From Clostridia bacterium (GTDB lineage Bacteria; Bacillota; Clostridia; Christensenellales; CAG-917), in the NCBI GenBank assembly GCA_017553325.1, contig JAFZMH010000009.1, positions 1 through 64,000 on the forward strand: a stretch of 64,000 nucleotides of DNA, written 5' to 3'. The notes under the pieces were generated by a model, which searched no databases, was not told the DNA's origin, and worked only from the letters and a program-made list of their open reading frames with translations. The position numbers and the translations under genes are program-made. How positions within the stretch are numbered: position 1 is the first letter of the stretch; each line of letters opens with the position of its first letter. Below, in pieces: positions 33,643 to 42,040 of this stretch.

Positions 33643-35754
33643 TTAGTCCGCGGAATCCATGGAGTCGAGACGAATTTGTCTCTTTTCTTCCTTGGTCAAC
33701 TTTCTGCCTTTTGCAAGTATCACGCTGTCGCCGTGTTTGACGAACGCCATGAGTACGATTGCTATGACGATGCAGATTGCGCTGTACAGGAAGAGGTATT
33801 TTTGTTGAATGTAGTCCATGACGAGACCCGCGATGAACGGGGTGATTGCCTGTGCGGACATCGTCGCCACGTAGTAGTAGCCTGTGTACGCGCCAACCGT
33901 TTCCGCCGTGGAAAGCTCGGTGACCATCGGGAACGTGTTGACGTTTGCGATGATAAGACCGAAGCCGGAGATGACGTAGAAGAGTGCGAACAGCACGGAC
34001 TTCAAACTGTTTTCTTGACCTTGTACGATTGCGAAGCAGATGAGCACGAAGGACACGACTGCGAGGGCGTAGCCAATCATAATTGATTTCTTTCTGCCAA
34101 TCTTTGCAGCAAGATAGCCGACGGGGATGAACGCTATTGCGCTGACGCCCATTGATACGCCGGAGATGATAGACGCGATACCTGCGGACAGGTTGAGGCC
34201 TTTGGTCGTGTAGACGGAGAGGTTGGACGATACTGCGTTATAGCCCATAAACCACATAAAGATTGACGCGAGGATGAGCCAGAAGGAAACGAGCTTGCCA
34301 CGTTCTTCCTTCGTCTTTGCTTCCCACCATTCCTTTGGCGTCGGGCGACGCTTATTGACGTTGGCCACTACTCCCTTTGCAAACTTTACGTGCTCGGGGA
34401 GTTCATCCACCATAGGGGCGGCTTCGCCGTTCGGATATCCGGTTTCGTCAAAGTCTGCATGCTCTATATCGGCTTGCCCGGCGCCGTCAGAAGAAACATC
34501 GGGCATAATGCCTCCTTCCTCGATGAGTTCTTCCGCAAATTTTTCGGCGTGTTCGCTTTCGCCTTCGGCGAAGTCGTCAATGCCGTATTCCTTGCATATC
34601 TCTTGACATTTTGCAACCATCTTGCGTTCTCTGACGAGTGCGAGGAAGCCTGCGAGGAGCAAGAGCATGCCGCCGCCGACGGAAGCGAAGATGATGATAT
34701 AGTTGGACAGTCTTTCACCAAACAGGACGATGGTGTAAATCAAGAACGCGATTGCGCCGCCGATACCACCGCAGAGGTTGATGATTGCGTTGCCCTGCGA
34801 GCGGAGCGGTTTCGGCGTTACGTCGGGCATAAGCGCGACTGCTGGGCTTCTGAACGTCGTCATCGCGATAAGCACGAGGAGCAAGATGACCATATAGATA
34901 ACTATGCTCGTGATACCAGTCTTGGTGTTCGTGCATTCGTTGTATTTCCAGTTGGATTTGTAGTTGGCGACGCCGTTTGCCGCAAACGATTTGTAGTTGG
35001 CGTTTGTGTCGATCATCTCTTGATAGGTGACGTTTGTGTCCGGACAAATCGCATCCAAGTCTTCAACGACCTCGTCGCCGTAATAGTAGGTCGTTGCGCC
35101 GAGCAGATTGAGCACGGCTTTTTTGGACTTCATCTTTTGATACTCCGGCGTGAGCGCTCTTGAAAGACCGGTGAAGAAGGCTTTTTCCGCAGGAGTGCCA
35201 ATATTTGCCGCTCCGCCGTATTTGTCGGCGTTTTGTCTCAGATAGTCAATATCGCAGAAGTTCGCAGCAGATTCACCGTTATACTTTTCTTTATTGACTG
35301 CCGCTTCGTACCATTTGCCAAACTCTTCTTCATAGTTGACTGCCGCTTCGTGCGTCGTCCAAGCCTCGTCCGCCATTTTTTGTTGCTTGAAAGTCGCGAC
35401 CGGGACGAAGACCATAAGGAGCACGGACGCTATCGTACCGACCACAATGAACGGGGTGCGTCTGCCGAACTTCTTGGCAATCTTGCCGTGGGACTTGTCA
35501 GAGAGTTTGCCGAAAATCGGCAACATAAACAGCGAGAGCAGGTTGTCAAGACCCATGATGAGACCTCTCGCCCAGCTCGGCAAGCCGTATGCGTTTTCCA
35601 AAAGGAGCGGGACGACAAAGTCGTACGCCGTCCAAAACAGCATAATGATTGCAAATGCAAAACCGACCTTGAACGTCTGACCGTAGTCGAGTTTTAGCGG
35701 CGGTCTGCCGTTTTCGTCAAGGACAACTTCTTTTTCTTTTGATTTTTTTGCCAT
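33643..35754 (-). CDS. MFS transporter, GPH/SLC45-like, with extracellular insert
   Basis: 703 aa, far above the 450-500 aa of relatives. Twelve membrane segments can be traced. The motif between helices 2 and 3 (GKLSDKSHGKIAKKFGRRTP) marks the cytoplasmic side. About 150 extra residues (about 122-270) lie between helices 3 and 4, which places them outside the cell, and a roughly 110-residue acidic loop separates the two halves inside. The GPH/SLC45 group imports disaccharides or other glycosides, which would suit the nearby glycogen and phosphoglucomutase genes, but the substrate is inferred. GGGAGA precedes the ATG. Confidence 0.85.
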   Translation of the reverse strand: MAKKSKEKEVVLDENGRPPLKLDYGQTFKVGFAFAIIMLFWTAYDFVVPLLLENAYGLPSWARGLIMGLDNLLSLFMLPIFGKLSDKSHGKIAKKFGRRTPFIVVGTIASVLLMVFVPVATFKQQKMADEAWTTHEAAVNYEEEFGKWYEAAVNKEKYNGESAANFCDIDYLRQNADKYGGAANIGTPAEKAFFTGLSRALTPEYQKMKSKKAVLNLLGATTYYYGDEVVEDLDAICPDTNVTYQEMIDTNANYKSFAANGVANYKSNWKYNECTNTKTGITSIVIYMVILLLVLIAMTTFRSPAVALMPDVTPKPLRSQGNAIINLCGGIGGAIAFLIYTIVLFGERLSNYIIIFASVGGGMLLLLAGFLALVRERKMVAKCQEICKEYGIDDFAEGESEHAEKFAEELIEEGGIMPDVSSDGAGQADIEHADFDETGYPNGEAAPMVDELPEHVKFAKGVVANVNKRRPTPKEWWEAKTKEERGKLVSFWLILASIFMWFMGYNAVSSNLSVYTTKGLNLSAGIASIISGVSMGVSAIAFIPVGYLAAKIGRKKSIMIGYALAVVSFVLICFAIVQGQENSLKSVLFALFYVISGFGLIIANVNTFPMVTELSTAETVGAYTGYYYVATMSAQAITPFIAGLVMDYIQQKYLFLYSAICIVIAIVLMAFVKHGDSVILAKGRKLTKEEKRQIRLDSMDSAD

Positions 35755-35873
35755 AACGTTCTCCCTTTGCCCGAATAGGGCATCAAGTTTAGGAAACCCC
35801 TAACATACGAATATTATAAAATATCAAAATGATAAAGTAAATACCCAAATTAAAAAAACGGGCAAATAATAAA

Positions 35874-35901
35874 AAAAAGACGCTCATTTGAGCGTCTTTT
35901 T
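35874..35901 (-). terminator. Terminator of the WHP-repeat membrane gene
   Basis: AAAAAGACGCTC-ATTT-GAGCGTCTTTTT, 13 bases past the stop. Confidence 0.88.
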
Positions 35902-35914
35902 GAGTTTGAAGATT

Positions 35915-36544
35915 TTATCTTTGATCGTCGGGGGTATCGTCCTCCACGTGAGACGGAGCGGGCTCTTCTTGCTCGGGGTAGTCGTTTTTGTGGATGCCCT
36001 TGTATTTCATCATCGTGCCCCTCCAAGTGTAGTAGAGAGGAATTGCAAAGAAGACGACCCAGCCCGGGTGCCATGCGTGCAGTGGCGTGAGCCCCAAGAC
36101 GAGGTATACCGCAACCGTGATGATAGGGACCAAGATGTCGAAAATCTTCGTCCAGTTCGCGCCTTTGATGACCGCCACCATCATATAGTAGAGCGGAATT
36201 GCCGCAAATATCGCCCAGTAGGGGTGCCACATACCGCCTATACAGCCAAGGCACAGATACACGGCAACTACGATAGGCGCAATCGGCACGAGTTCAAGCG
36301 ACTTGTGGATTATCGCCTGCGCCATCATATAGTAGATAGGCAGAATGAAAAATACGAGCCATGCGGGGTGCCACCAGCCGCCGAGACTGCCGAGCAATAT
36401 GTACGCTACGACCGTGAGAAGAGGAAGCCCGTCGTTGAGCATCATAAGCGGAAGCGGAGCCGCGTGCGCCGCCTGCTTTTGTTCGTTTCCGAATTGTTGA
36501 ACTTTTTCTTTGCCCTTTTTCAATTTGTCGAAGAAATCACTCAT
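35915..36544 (-). CDS. Membrane protein with three tandem WHP repeats, unknown function
   Basis: 209 aa. A short amphipathic, lysine-rich N-terminus is followed by three repeats of about 45 residues. Each is a helix ending LG, then WHP, an aromatic stretch FF/FAxIPLYY and a second helix: LGSLGGWWHPAW, LGCIGGMWHPYW and LGLTPLHAWHPGW. The C-terminus is acidic and proline-rich. I do not recognise a named family. The ATG with GGAGG upstream was chosen over a TTG five codons earlier. The MFS gene lies downstream with a terminator between. Confidence 0.85.
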   Translation of the reverse strand: MSDFFDKLKKGKEKVQQFGNEQKQAAHAAPLPLMMLNDGLPLLTVVAYILLGSLGGWWHPAWLVFFILPIYYMMAQAIIHKSLELVPIAPIVVAVYLCLGCIGGMWHPYWAIFAAIPLYYMMVAVIKGANWTKIFDILVPIITVAVYLVLGLTPLHAWHPGWVVFFAIPLYYTWRGTMMKYKGIHKNDYPEQEEPAPSHVEDDTPDDQR

Positions 36545-36585
36545 ATCGTTTTCCTCCAAAATTTTTTATTCGATAGTATCACGTC

Positions 36586-38334
36586 TTACAGAGACAAAAC
36601 CAATTTCTCCATGTGTTCAAGGTATTTGTTGGCGAGAGCGGTGGCTTCTTCCTGCGTTGTCTTGCTGGTGGCGACATAGAATTTGAGTTTTGGCTCCGTG
36701 CCGCTCGGGCGGACGCAGATCCAGTCGCCGTTCTCCATGTGGAGTTTGAGTGCGTTGGTTTTGGGCAGAGTCACGGGTTCGACACGTCCGTCCGCAAACG
36801 TCTGCTTGCGGTCTACGAGGTCGCTGACGGAGAGAACCTTCGTTCCTTCGATTTCCGTGTATTTTGCCTTGCGCATCGCAAGCATGATATTCTTCATTTT
36901 GTCCATGCCGTCCAGACCGCCGAAGGTGATCGCCTTTGACTTCTCGACGAAATAGCCGAACTCTTTGAAGAGGTCTTGTAACACGTTGTAAATGCGTTTT
37001 CCTTTGGACTCGAAATAGCACACCATCTCGGCGAACATCATAGAGGCGACGACAGCGTCCTTGTCTCTTGCGTGTGTGCCGACGAGGGATCCGTAGCTTT
37101 CTTCAAAGCCGAAGAGATAGACGTATTCGCCCGTCTTTTCCCAGTCCGCAATCTTTTCGCCGATAAACTTGAAACCTGTGAGAACGTCAAAGATCGTCAC
37201 GCCGTAGGAGTCCGCAAGTTTTCTTGCCATCTCGGTTGTGACGATTGTCTTGACGATTGCGCCGTTTTTCGGGAGCACGCCGTCTTCCTTTTTGCGGAGG
37301 AGTATGTAGTTGGCAAGCAGTACGCCGATTTGGTTGCCGTTGAGCAGTACGAATTTGCCCTCGTTGTTGCGCACCGCAATTCCCATACGGTCGCTGTCGG
37401 GGTCCGTGCCGATGACGATGTCGCTGCCGATTCTGTCCGCAAGTTCGACGCCCATTTTGAGGGTGTCCGCCTCTTCGGGGTTGGGGACGCGCACGGTTGA
37501 GAACTCCGTGTCGGGCTTTGCCTGTTCCTCGACGACGTTGACCGTTATGCCCATTCTACCGAGTATAGTCGTGACGGGCATATAGCCGCTGCCGTGTATC
37601 GGGGTGTAGACGATCTTTATGTCTTTCCCGTATTTTTTGACCGCTTCGGGGGAGAGGGACAACTTTTCGATAGCCTCGAAATAGGCGTTGTCAACCGTCT
37701 TGCCGATGACCGTGATATGGTCGTCGAGTTTTTTGTTGTCAAGCCCTTTTATGCACTTGGCGCAGAGTTGAACTTCTGCCTCTTTAACGCCGAAATACGG
37801 GGTTTTTGCAATAAATTCGACCACTTTATCCGTCGATTCGGGCGACATCTGCGCTCCGTCGTCTCCGTAAACTTTGTAGCCGTTGTAGATCTTTGGGTTG
37901 TGTGAAGCGGTGATCATGACCGCCGCGATTGCGTTCAAATGGCGAATCGCAAAAGAGCACATAGGCACAGGGCGAACGTCCTCGAACAGGAACGTGTTTA
38001 TTCCGTTTGCGGAAAGGACTTTCGCTACGCGAATTGCAAATTCGCTGGAAAAACGGCGAGTGTCGTACGATATGACGACGCCGCGACGCATTGACTCTTC
38101 GCCGAGGGTGCGGATATAATCCGCAAGTCCTTTCGTCGCGCGCTTGACAGTCCATACGTTCATACGGTTGGTGCCGAGGTCGAGTACGCCGCGCATACCT
38201 GCCGTACCAAACTCAAGAGTTCCAAAGAACATCTCTTTCTTTTCGCCTTCGTCAAGTTGTTGAAGTCTTGTTTTGTCTTCGGCTGTCAATTCGTTTGAAT
38301 TGAGCCACTCATTGAAACTTTCTTGATAGGTCAT
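36586..38334 (-). CDS. pgm: Phosphoglucomutase/phosphomannomutase
   Basis: 582 aa, alpha-D-phosphohexomutase family, size of the PgcA type. It interconverts glucose-6-P and glucose-1-P, linking central metabolism to the GlgC and GlgP reactions. The active serine loop TASHNPKIYNGYKVY, the magnesium site DPDSDRMGIAV, and the phosphate-binding RPSGTEPKLKFY near the C-terminus are intact. A GGGGGA ribosome site precedes the ATG, and a promoter TTGACT-N17-TATAAT lies at 38370-38398. Confidence 0.95.
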   Translation of the reverse strand: MTYQESFNEWLNSNELTAEDKTRLQQLDEGEKKEMFFGTLEFGTAGMRGVLDLGTNRMNVWTVKRATKGLADYIRTLGEESMRRGVVISYDTRRFSSEFAIRVAKVLSANGINTFLFEDVRPVPMCSFAIRHLNAIAAVMITASHNPKIYNGYKVYGDDGAQMSPESTDKVVEFIAKTPYFGVKEAEVQLCAKCIKGLDNKKLDDHITVIGKTVDNAYFEAIEKLSLSPEAVKKYGKDIKIVYTPIHGSGYMPVTTILGRMGITVNVVEEQAKPDTEFSTVRVPNPEEADTLKMGVELADRIGSDIVIGTDPDSDRMGIAVRNNEGKFVLLNGNQIGVLLANYILLRKKEDGVLPKNGAIVKTIVTTEMARKLADSYGVTIFDVLTGFKFIGEKIADWEKTGEYVYLFGFEESYGSLVGTHARDKDAVVASMMFAEMVCYFESKGKRIYNVLQDLFKEFGYFVEKSKAITFGGLDGMDKMKNIMLAMRKAKYTEIEGTKVLSVSDLVDRKQTFADGRVEPVTLPKTNALKLHMENGDWICVRPSGTEPKLKFYVATSKTTQEEATALANKYLEHMEKLVLSL

Positions 38335-38369
38335 AGTATCCCCCGAAAAGCATTATTGTTTGTGAGAAT

Positions 38370-38398
38370 ATTATAAACTTATTGTTTCGGCAAGTCAA
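38370..38398 (-). promoter_or_regulatory. pgm promoter
   Basis: Minus strand TTGACT (38393-38398), 17-bp spacer, TATAAT (38370-38375). Confidence 0.75.
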
Positions 38399-38500
38399 TA
38401 TTGAAAAATTATTGACATAAAACTTTTCAAATTGTCGCTTTCAAGTGTTATTTTCACTTTGCACAAAAAAGTTGAAAAACAAAACGAGGTGATTTATAAT

Positions 38501-39075
38501 ATGAGCATATTTGATAGACTGTATCCAAAGATTATTGGATTGTTGGCGAACAGTATAGTGCCACCCGATAGGTTTTTGCAGTATCATCATAGAGGCAGTT
38601 GCAAAACGCCTTGCGCAGATTGTCCGCCGAGAGACAAACGCGTGTATGAAAACGACAATCATGTCAAGATTCCCGCACATCCAAATTGTGATTGCTACTA
38701 TACGGGGGGGGGTTGAGACGCTTCCGCTTGGCTCGATCTCAAATACACAGCCCGCACCTGATGTTTGGCTCAAAAACTACGGCGTCTTGCCCGATTATTA
38801 TATAACAAAGCAGGAAGCAACGGAAATATATGGCTGGCGTCGAGGCAGAAACACAATTGCAGGCAAAGCGCCCGGCAAAATGGCTGGGGGGAGACCTTTA
38901 TCTTAACAAAAAGCACTATTTACCGGAAGCAGAAGGAAGAGTATGGTATGAGTGCGATGTTGACTATGAGAGTGGCACGAGGAGTAGCGCAAGATTGTTC
39001 TATTCAAACGACGGCTTGATGTTTTACTCGCCCGATCATCTGTATGGAGAGGTGACGGTTTATTTTATTGAATAA
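38501..39075 (+). pseudogene. Barnase-family ribonuclease toxin, two frameshifts in G-tracts
   Basis: Restoring two single-base G insertions gives one protein of about 190 aa. The N-terminal 70 residues have a phage head-protein-like Cys/His motif (CADCPPRDKRVY then HPNCDCYY). The rest aligns with barnase: LPDYYITKQEA, APGKMAGGDLY, YECDVDYESGTRSSAR and SPDHLYGE. These keep the equivalents of barnase Lys27, Glu73, Arg83, Arg87 and His102. The first break is in a run of eight G (38704-38711) and the second in a run of six G (about 38889-38894); losing one G in each restores the frame. The start ATG has a GAGGTGA ribosome site. The immunity gene follows 11 bases later. It could be phase-variable, recently dead, or a sequencing artefact. 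Confidence 0.85.
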
Positions 39076-39086
39076 AGGAGAAAATT

Positions 39087-39410
39087 ATGAAAGAGGTTAT
39101 ATTTGACAGAAACAACTATACATCATACAAAGATTTTTATGCACAGATATACAAGGACTTGGATGGAAAGCATACCATAGATTGGGAACAATATGACAAT
39201 CTTTGTTATAGCGCAGATGGATTGAATGAGTTTTTGTGGTATAAAGCGGAAGAAAATATACATTATATTTTCAAAAATTTTGACAAAGAAAGAATAGCAA
39301 AGCAAAGTGCCTATGATGATTATGAGTATAATCTTATTGTTGAGGTGTTTGAATACTTTGCAAAGCAGTTCCCAAACAACAAAGTTGAGTTTATGCCGGT
39401 GGAAAAATGA
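39087..39410 (+). CDS. Barstar-family ribonuclease inhibitor (immunity protein)
   Basis: 107 aa. It is placed directly after the barnase gene with a strong AAAGGAG ribosome site. It is acidic, as expected for a barnase inhibitor. The segment YSADGLNEFLWYK resembles the barstar NLDALWD helix, and the C-terminal helix IVEVFEYFAKQF also fits. Similarity to Bacillus barstar is weak, so the call rests on neighbourhood and size. Unlike the toxin it is intact. A terminator follows at 39421. Confidence 0.8.
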   Translation: MKEVIFDRNNYTSYKDFYAQIYKDLDGKHTIDWEQYDNLCYSADGLNEFLWYKAEENIHYIFKNFDKERIAKQSAYDDYEYNLIVEVFEYFAKQFPNNKVEFMPVEK

Positions 39411-39420
39411 AGATGTTTTA

Positions 39421-39447
39421 AAAAGCCACTCATCGCGAGTGGCTTTT
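39421..39447. terminator. Bidirectional terminator between barstar and vanW-like genes
   Basis: AAAAGCCACTC-ATCGC-GAGTGGCTTTT between convergent genes. Confidence 0.88.
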
Positions 39448-40252
39448 ATGTTTTGTTTTTTGCGATCAAAACAACTCTCTTTTGAGGGGCGTAAAAATCC
39501 GTGCGTATTAAAACGCTTTTGACAAGTTTGTCGTTTTCATAATAATCGAGGAAACCTCTTGACTTGATGCCCTCTTTGCCTTCGGAGTCCACCATTTCGG
39601 AGTTTTCGCCCACATTTGGGCTTTCGCGGTATTCCGTTTCAAACGGTATTGTTTCAAGGGTCTCCGAACGGCGTTTTATTTCCACTTTGTCCACCCCGTA
39701 TATCTCGGCGACTATATCGTTGCCGTCCGCTTTCATCACGATTTTTATCGGTGCGGAGAGTGTGTTGACAAATCGAAAGTCGCTTCCGCTCGACACCATA
39801 GCGTCAAATGAAGGCGAGACGTAGGATACGGGCAGAGAATGAGGGTTTACGCAGGTTATCGAAAGTCCCGCGAGCAGGGCGCAGTTGTATAGGGTGCTCG
39901 ACACTTGGCACACGCCCCCGCCCACGCCCTCGACAAAGTCGCCGTCCTGAATGATATAGGCGGTTTTGAAGCCGTTTTGCGCCGTGCGCGCGCCTACTTG
40001 CGCGTTGAAAGAGAACTCGTCCTCGGGGTAGAGCGTCAAACCGTTTATCTTGCGAGAGGCAAGTTCTACGTTCGACTTTCTGTTGGGGGCGCTGTCTCCG
40101 TAGTAGGTGCAGAACCGCGCGAGCAGTTTGACGCTCGGCGTCTCGGCGAAAGCGATTTCGTTTTTGCGGGGCATATTCATCTCCCATACGGCGCATACGC
40201 ACGCAATGAGGACGATCACCGCAAGCACGCCGTTTGATATAAATCTTCTCAC
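39446..40252 (-). CDS. VanW family protein
   Basis: 268 aa. An N-terminal hydrophobic anchor (about 4-24) is followed by the VanW domain, with KINGLTLYPEDEFSFNAQVG and EGVGGGVCQVSSTLYNCAL as hallmarks. VanW proteins occur beside vancomycin resistance genes but are widespread in clostridia with unknown, probably cell-wall related roles; no van genes are here. The start is uncertain: GTG at 40252 or TTG at 40270, neither with a ribosome site. Confidence 0.88.
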   Translation of the reverse strand: MRRFISNGVLAVIVLIACVCAVWEMNMPRKNEIAFAETPSVKLLARFCTYYGDSAPNRKSNVELASRKINGLTLYPEDEFSFNAQVGARTAQNGFKTAYIIQDGDFVEGVGGGVCQVSSTLYNCALLAGLSITCVNPHSLPVSYVSPSFDAMVSSGSDFRFVNTLSAPIKIVMKADGNDIVAEIYGVDKVEIKRRSETLETIPFETEYRESPNVGENSEMVDSEGKEGIKSRGFLDYYENDKLVKSVLIRTDFYAPQKRVVLIAKNKT

Positions 40253-40320
40253 GAATATAGTATGTTGCAAAAAATAAAAACGAAACGCGCGTCATACAAT
40301 TTGACGTGAGAGGCGAAATC

Positions 40321-41136
40321 GTGATTTTGTTGACGTCCGTCGTCGCCGGAGTGCTCGGGACGGGCATAGGCGGAGTTCTTGGGGCGGCAGCCAAGGACAA
40401 GAGTCGAAAAAGCGTGGGCGGAATGCTCGCTTTTGCAGGCGGAGTTATGCTTGGCGTGACGGCGTTCGAGATGCTTCCCGACGCGGTTAAAGAGTGTCTT
40501 GCGCTCGGGACGGAGTTCTTGTCCGCGCTTGCAGTCGCAGGTGCGGTGTTTTTGGGAGTTTTCATCGCGTTCGCGTTCAAATTTGCGATAGAAAAAATCG
40601 AAGAAAAACGAAAAAATATGCCGTTAGATAATCGAAAACCGCAGAGGACAGGATTTTCGAATGCGGACGTCGAGGTGTTTGCCAAAAAGACGAATTCGGG
40701 GCTCAAAAGGGCGGGCATAATCACGTTTTTTGCGATTGCTTTTCACAATATTCCGGAGGGTATGGCGATAGGCGCGAGCGGTGCGAGCAGTCTTGCCACG
40801 GGCGTGATGGTGGCGATTGTCATCGCGCTTCACAATTTGCCGGAGGGTATGGCGATTTCCGCCCCTCTCGTCAGCGGAGGAGTCAAGCCGTATAGAGCGA
40901 TTTTGCTCTCGATTTGCGCGGGGTGCGCGACGCTTTTGGGCGCGGTTGTCGGAGTGTTTGTCGGAGGATTGGACGAGATTGCGTCGGGGGTGTGCGTGGC
41001 GATTGCGTCGGGCGCTATGATATACGTCTCCTGCTTTGATTTGCTCCCCGTTGCCACGAAACTCGACGAGGAATTTCCCTCCGTTCCCTTCTTTTTCGGG
41101 GGAGCGGTCGCAATGATTTTTTCGCTTTTGTTTTGA
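40321..41136 (+). CDS. ZIP family metal transporter
   Basis: 271 aa. It imports zinc or other divalent metals. Eight or so membrane segments are visible. The binuclear metal site is formed by HNIPEGMAIG and HNLPEGMAIS on helices 4 and 5, with a cytoplasmic charged loop before them. The GTG at 40321 is preferred because AGAGG lies seven bases upstream; a GTG at 40306 is the alternative. It diverges from the VanW gene. Confidence 0.92.
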   Translation: MILLTSVVAGVLGTGIGGVLGAAAKDKSRKSVGGMLAFAGGVMLGVTAFEMLPDAVKECLALGTEFLSALAVAGAVFLGVFIAFAFKFAIEKIEEKRKNMPLDNRKPQRTGFSNADVEVFAKKTNSGLKRAGIITFFAIAFHNIPEGMAIGASGASSLATGVMVAIVIALHNLPEGMAISAPLVSGGVKPYRAILLSICAGCATLLGAVVGVFVGGLDEIASGVCVAIASGAMIYVSCFDLLPVATKLDEEFPSVPFFFGGAVAMIFSLLF

Positions 41137-41141
41137 TTTTA

Positions 41142-41170
41142 TTGTAAAATCAAATTTCGTCTGCTATAAT
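41142..41170 (+). promoter_or_regulatory. birA promoter (predicted leaderless)
   Basis: TTGTAA (41142-41147), 17-bp spacer, TATAAT (41165-41170), then six bases to the ATG. Confidence 0.75.
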
Positions 41171-41176
41171 CAAAGC

Positions 41177-41929
41177 ATGATTTCACCAAAGACCGCAAAA
41201 CTATTGTCCGTCGGCGGGTTTTTCAAGGTCAAACTCCTAAAAACCGTCGATTCCACGAACGACTTTTTGAAAGCTCTTCCGCAAAACGAAGCGAGAGAGG
41301 GTTTGGTCGTAGTCGCGGACGAGCAAACGAGAGGGAAAGGCAGGCTGTCGAGGAAGTTTTATTCTCCAAAGGGCGGACTGTATTTCAGCGTGCTTTTGCG
41401 CCCGAATTCGCAAGAGGTCTTGTCAAAACTCACCGTGCTTGCTGGGGTTTGCGTCTGCGACGCCGTCCGAAAGGTCTGTGGGGACGACGCGAGCATAAAG
41501 TGGGTAAACGACGTGCTTATAGGGGACAAAAAGTGTTCGGGAATACTTGTTGAAACGACTGAAAACCTAAAAGGCTTTGCAATCGTCGGCATCGGCGTAA
41601 ACATAGGCGACGACAATATTGACGACAGCCTGAAAGATATTGCCTGCGGAGTGACGGACAGGGGAAAGAATACTCGGTTTGAATTGCTTGCCGAAATACT
41701 TGAAAATTTGAAAGCAAGATACGCAGATTTTAATGCGACGAGCGTCGTGGAAGAGTACAAATCAAGGTGTTCCACCTTGGGACGACGGGTGAAAGTGCTT
41801 CGAAACGACGGTCAAGAGTATTTTGCAATCGCCAAGGACGTAGGCGCGGATTGCAGGCTGAAAATCGAAAAATCCGACGGTAGCACGGAGTTTTTGGACA
41901 GTGGAGAAATCAAAATTTTGATTTCTTAG
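41177..41929 (+). CDS. birA: Biotin-[acetyl-CoA-carboxylase] ligase
   Basis: 250 aa. It attaches biotin to carrier proteins via biotinyl-AMP. The ligase core has DSTNDFLK, the adenylate loop TRGKGRLSR (family GRGRxGR) and IKWVNDVLI with GILVE. The N-terminal helix-turn-helix of repressor-type BirA is missing, so it is a group I enzyme without a regulatory role. There is no ribosome site; the promoter geometry predicts a leaderless mRNA. Confidence 0.93.
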   Translation: MISPKTAKLLSVGGFFKVKLLKTVDSTNDFLKALPQNEAREGLVVVADEQTRGKGRLSRKFYSPKGGLYFSVLLRPNSQEVLSKLTVLAGVCVCDAVRKVCGDDASIKWVNDVLIGDKKCSGILVETTENLKGFAIVGIGVNIGDDNIDDSLKDIACGVTDRGKNTRFELLAEILENLKARYADFNATSVVEEYKSRCSTLGRRVKVLRNDGQEYFAIAKDVGADCRLKIEKSDGSTEFLDSGEIKILIS

Positions 41930-41984
41930 GCGGAGTTTTTGTCGTTTCTTTAAAAAAAATAAGAGACATTTGTCCGTTTTGCTC

Positions 41985-42013
41985 TTGAAAATATAAAATA
42001 ACTGTGTTATATT
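41985..42013 (+). promoter_or_regulatory. Promoter of the 42041 gene
   Basis: TTGAAA (41985-41990), 17-bp spacer, TATATT (42008-42013). Confidence 0.65.
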
Positions 42014-42040
42014 TTATTTACTAGCTCAAGGGAGTGTATT

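Noticed and set aside
39446-40252. Vancomycin resistance locus because of the VanW protein
   Set aside because: No ligase, dehydrogenase or dipeptidase van genes nearby; VanW domains are widespread in clostridia without resistance.
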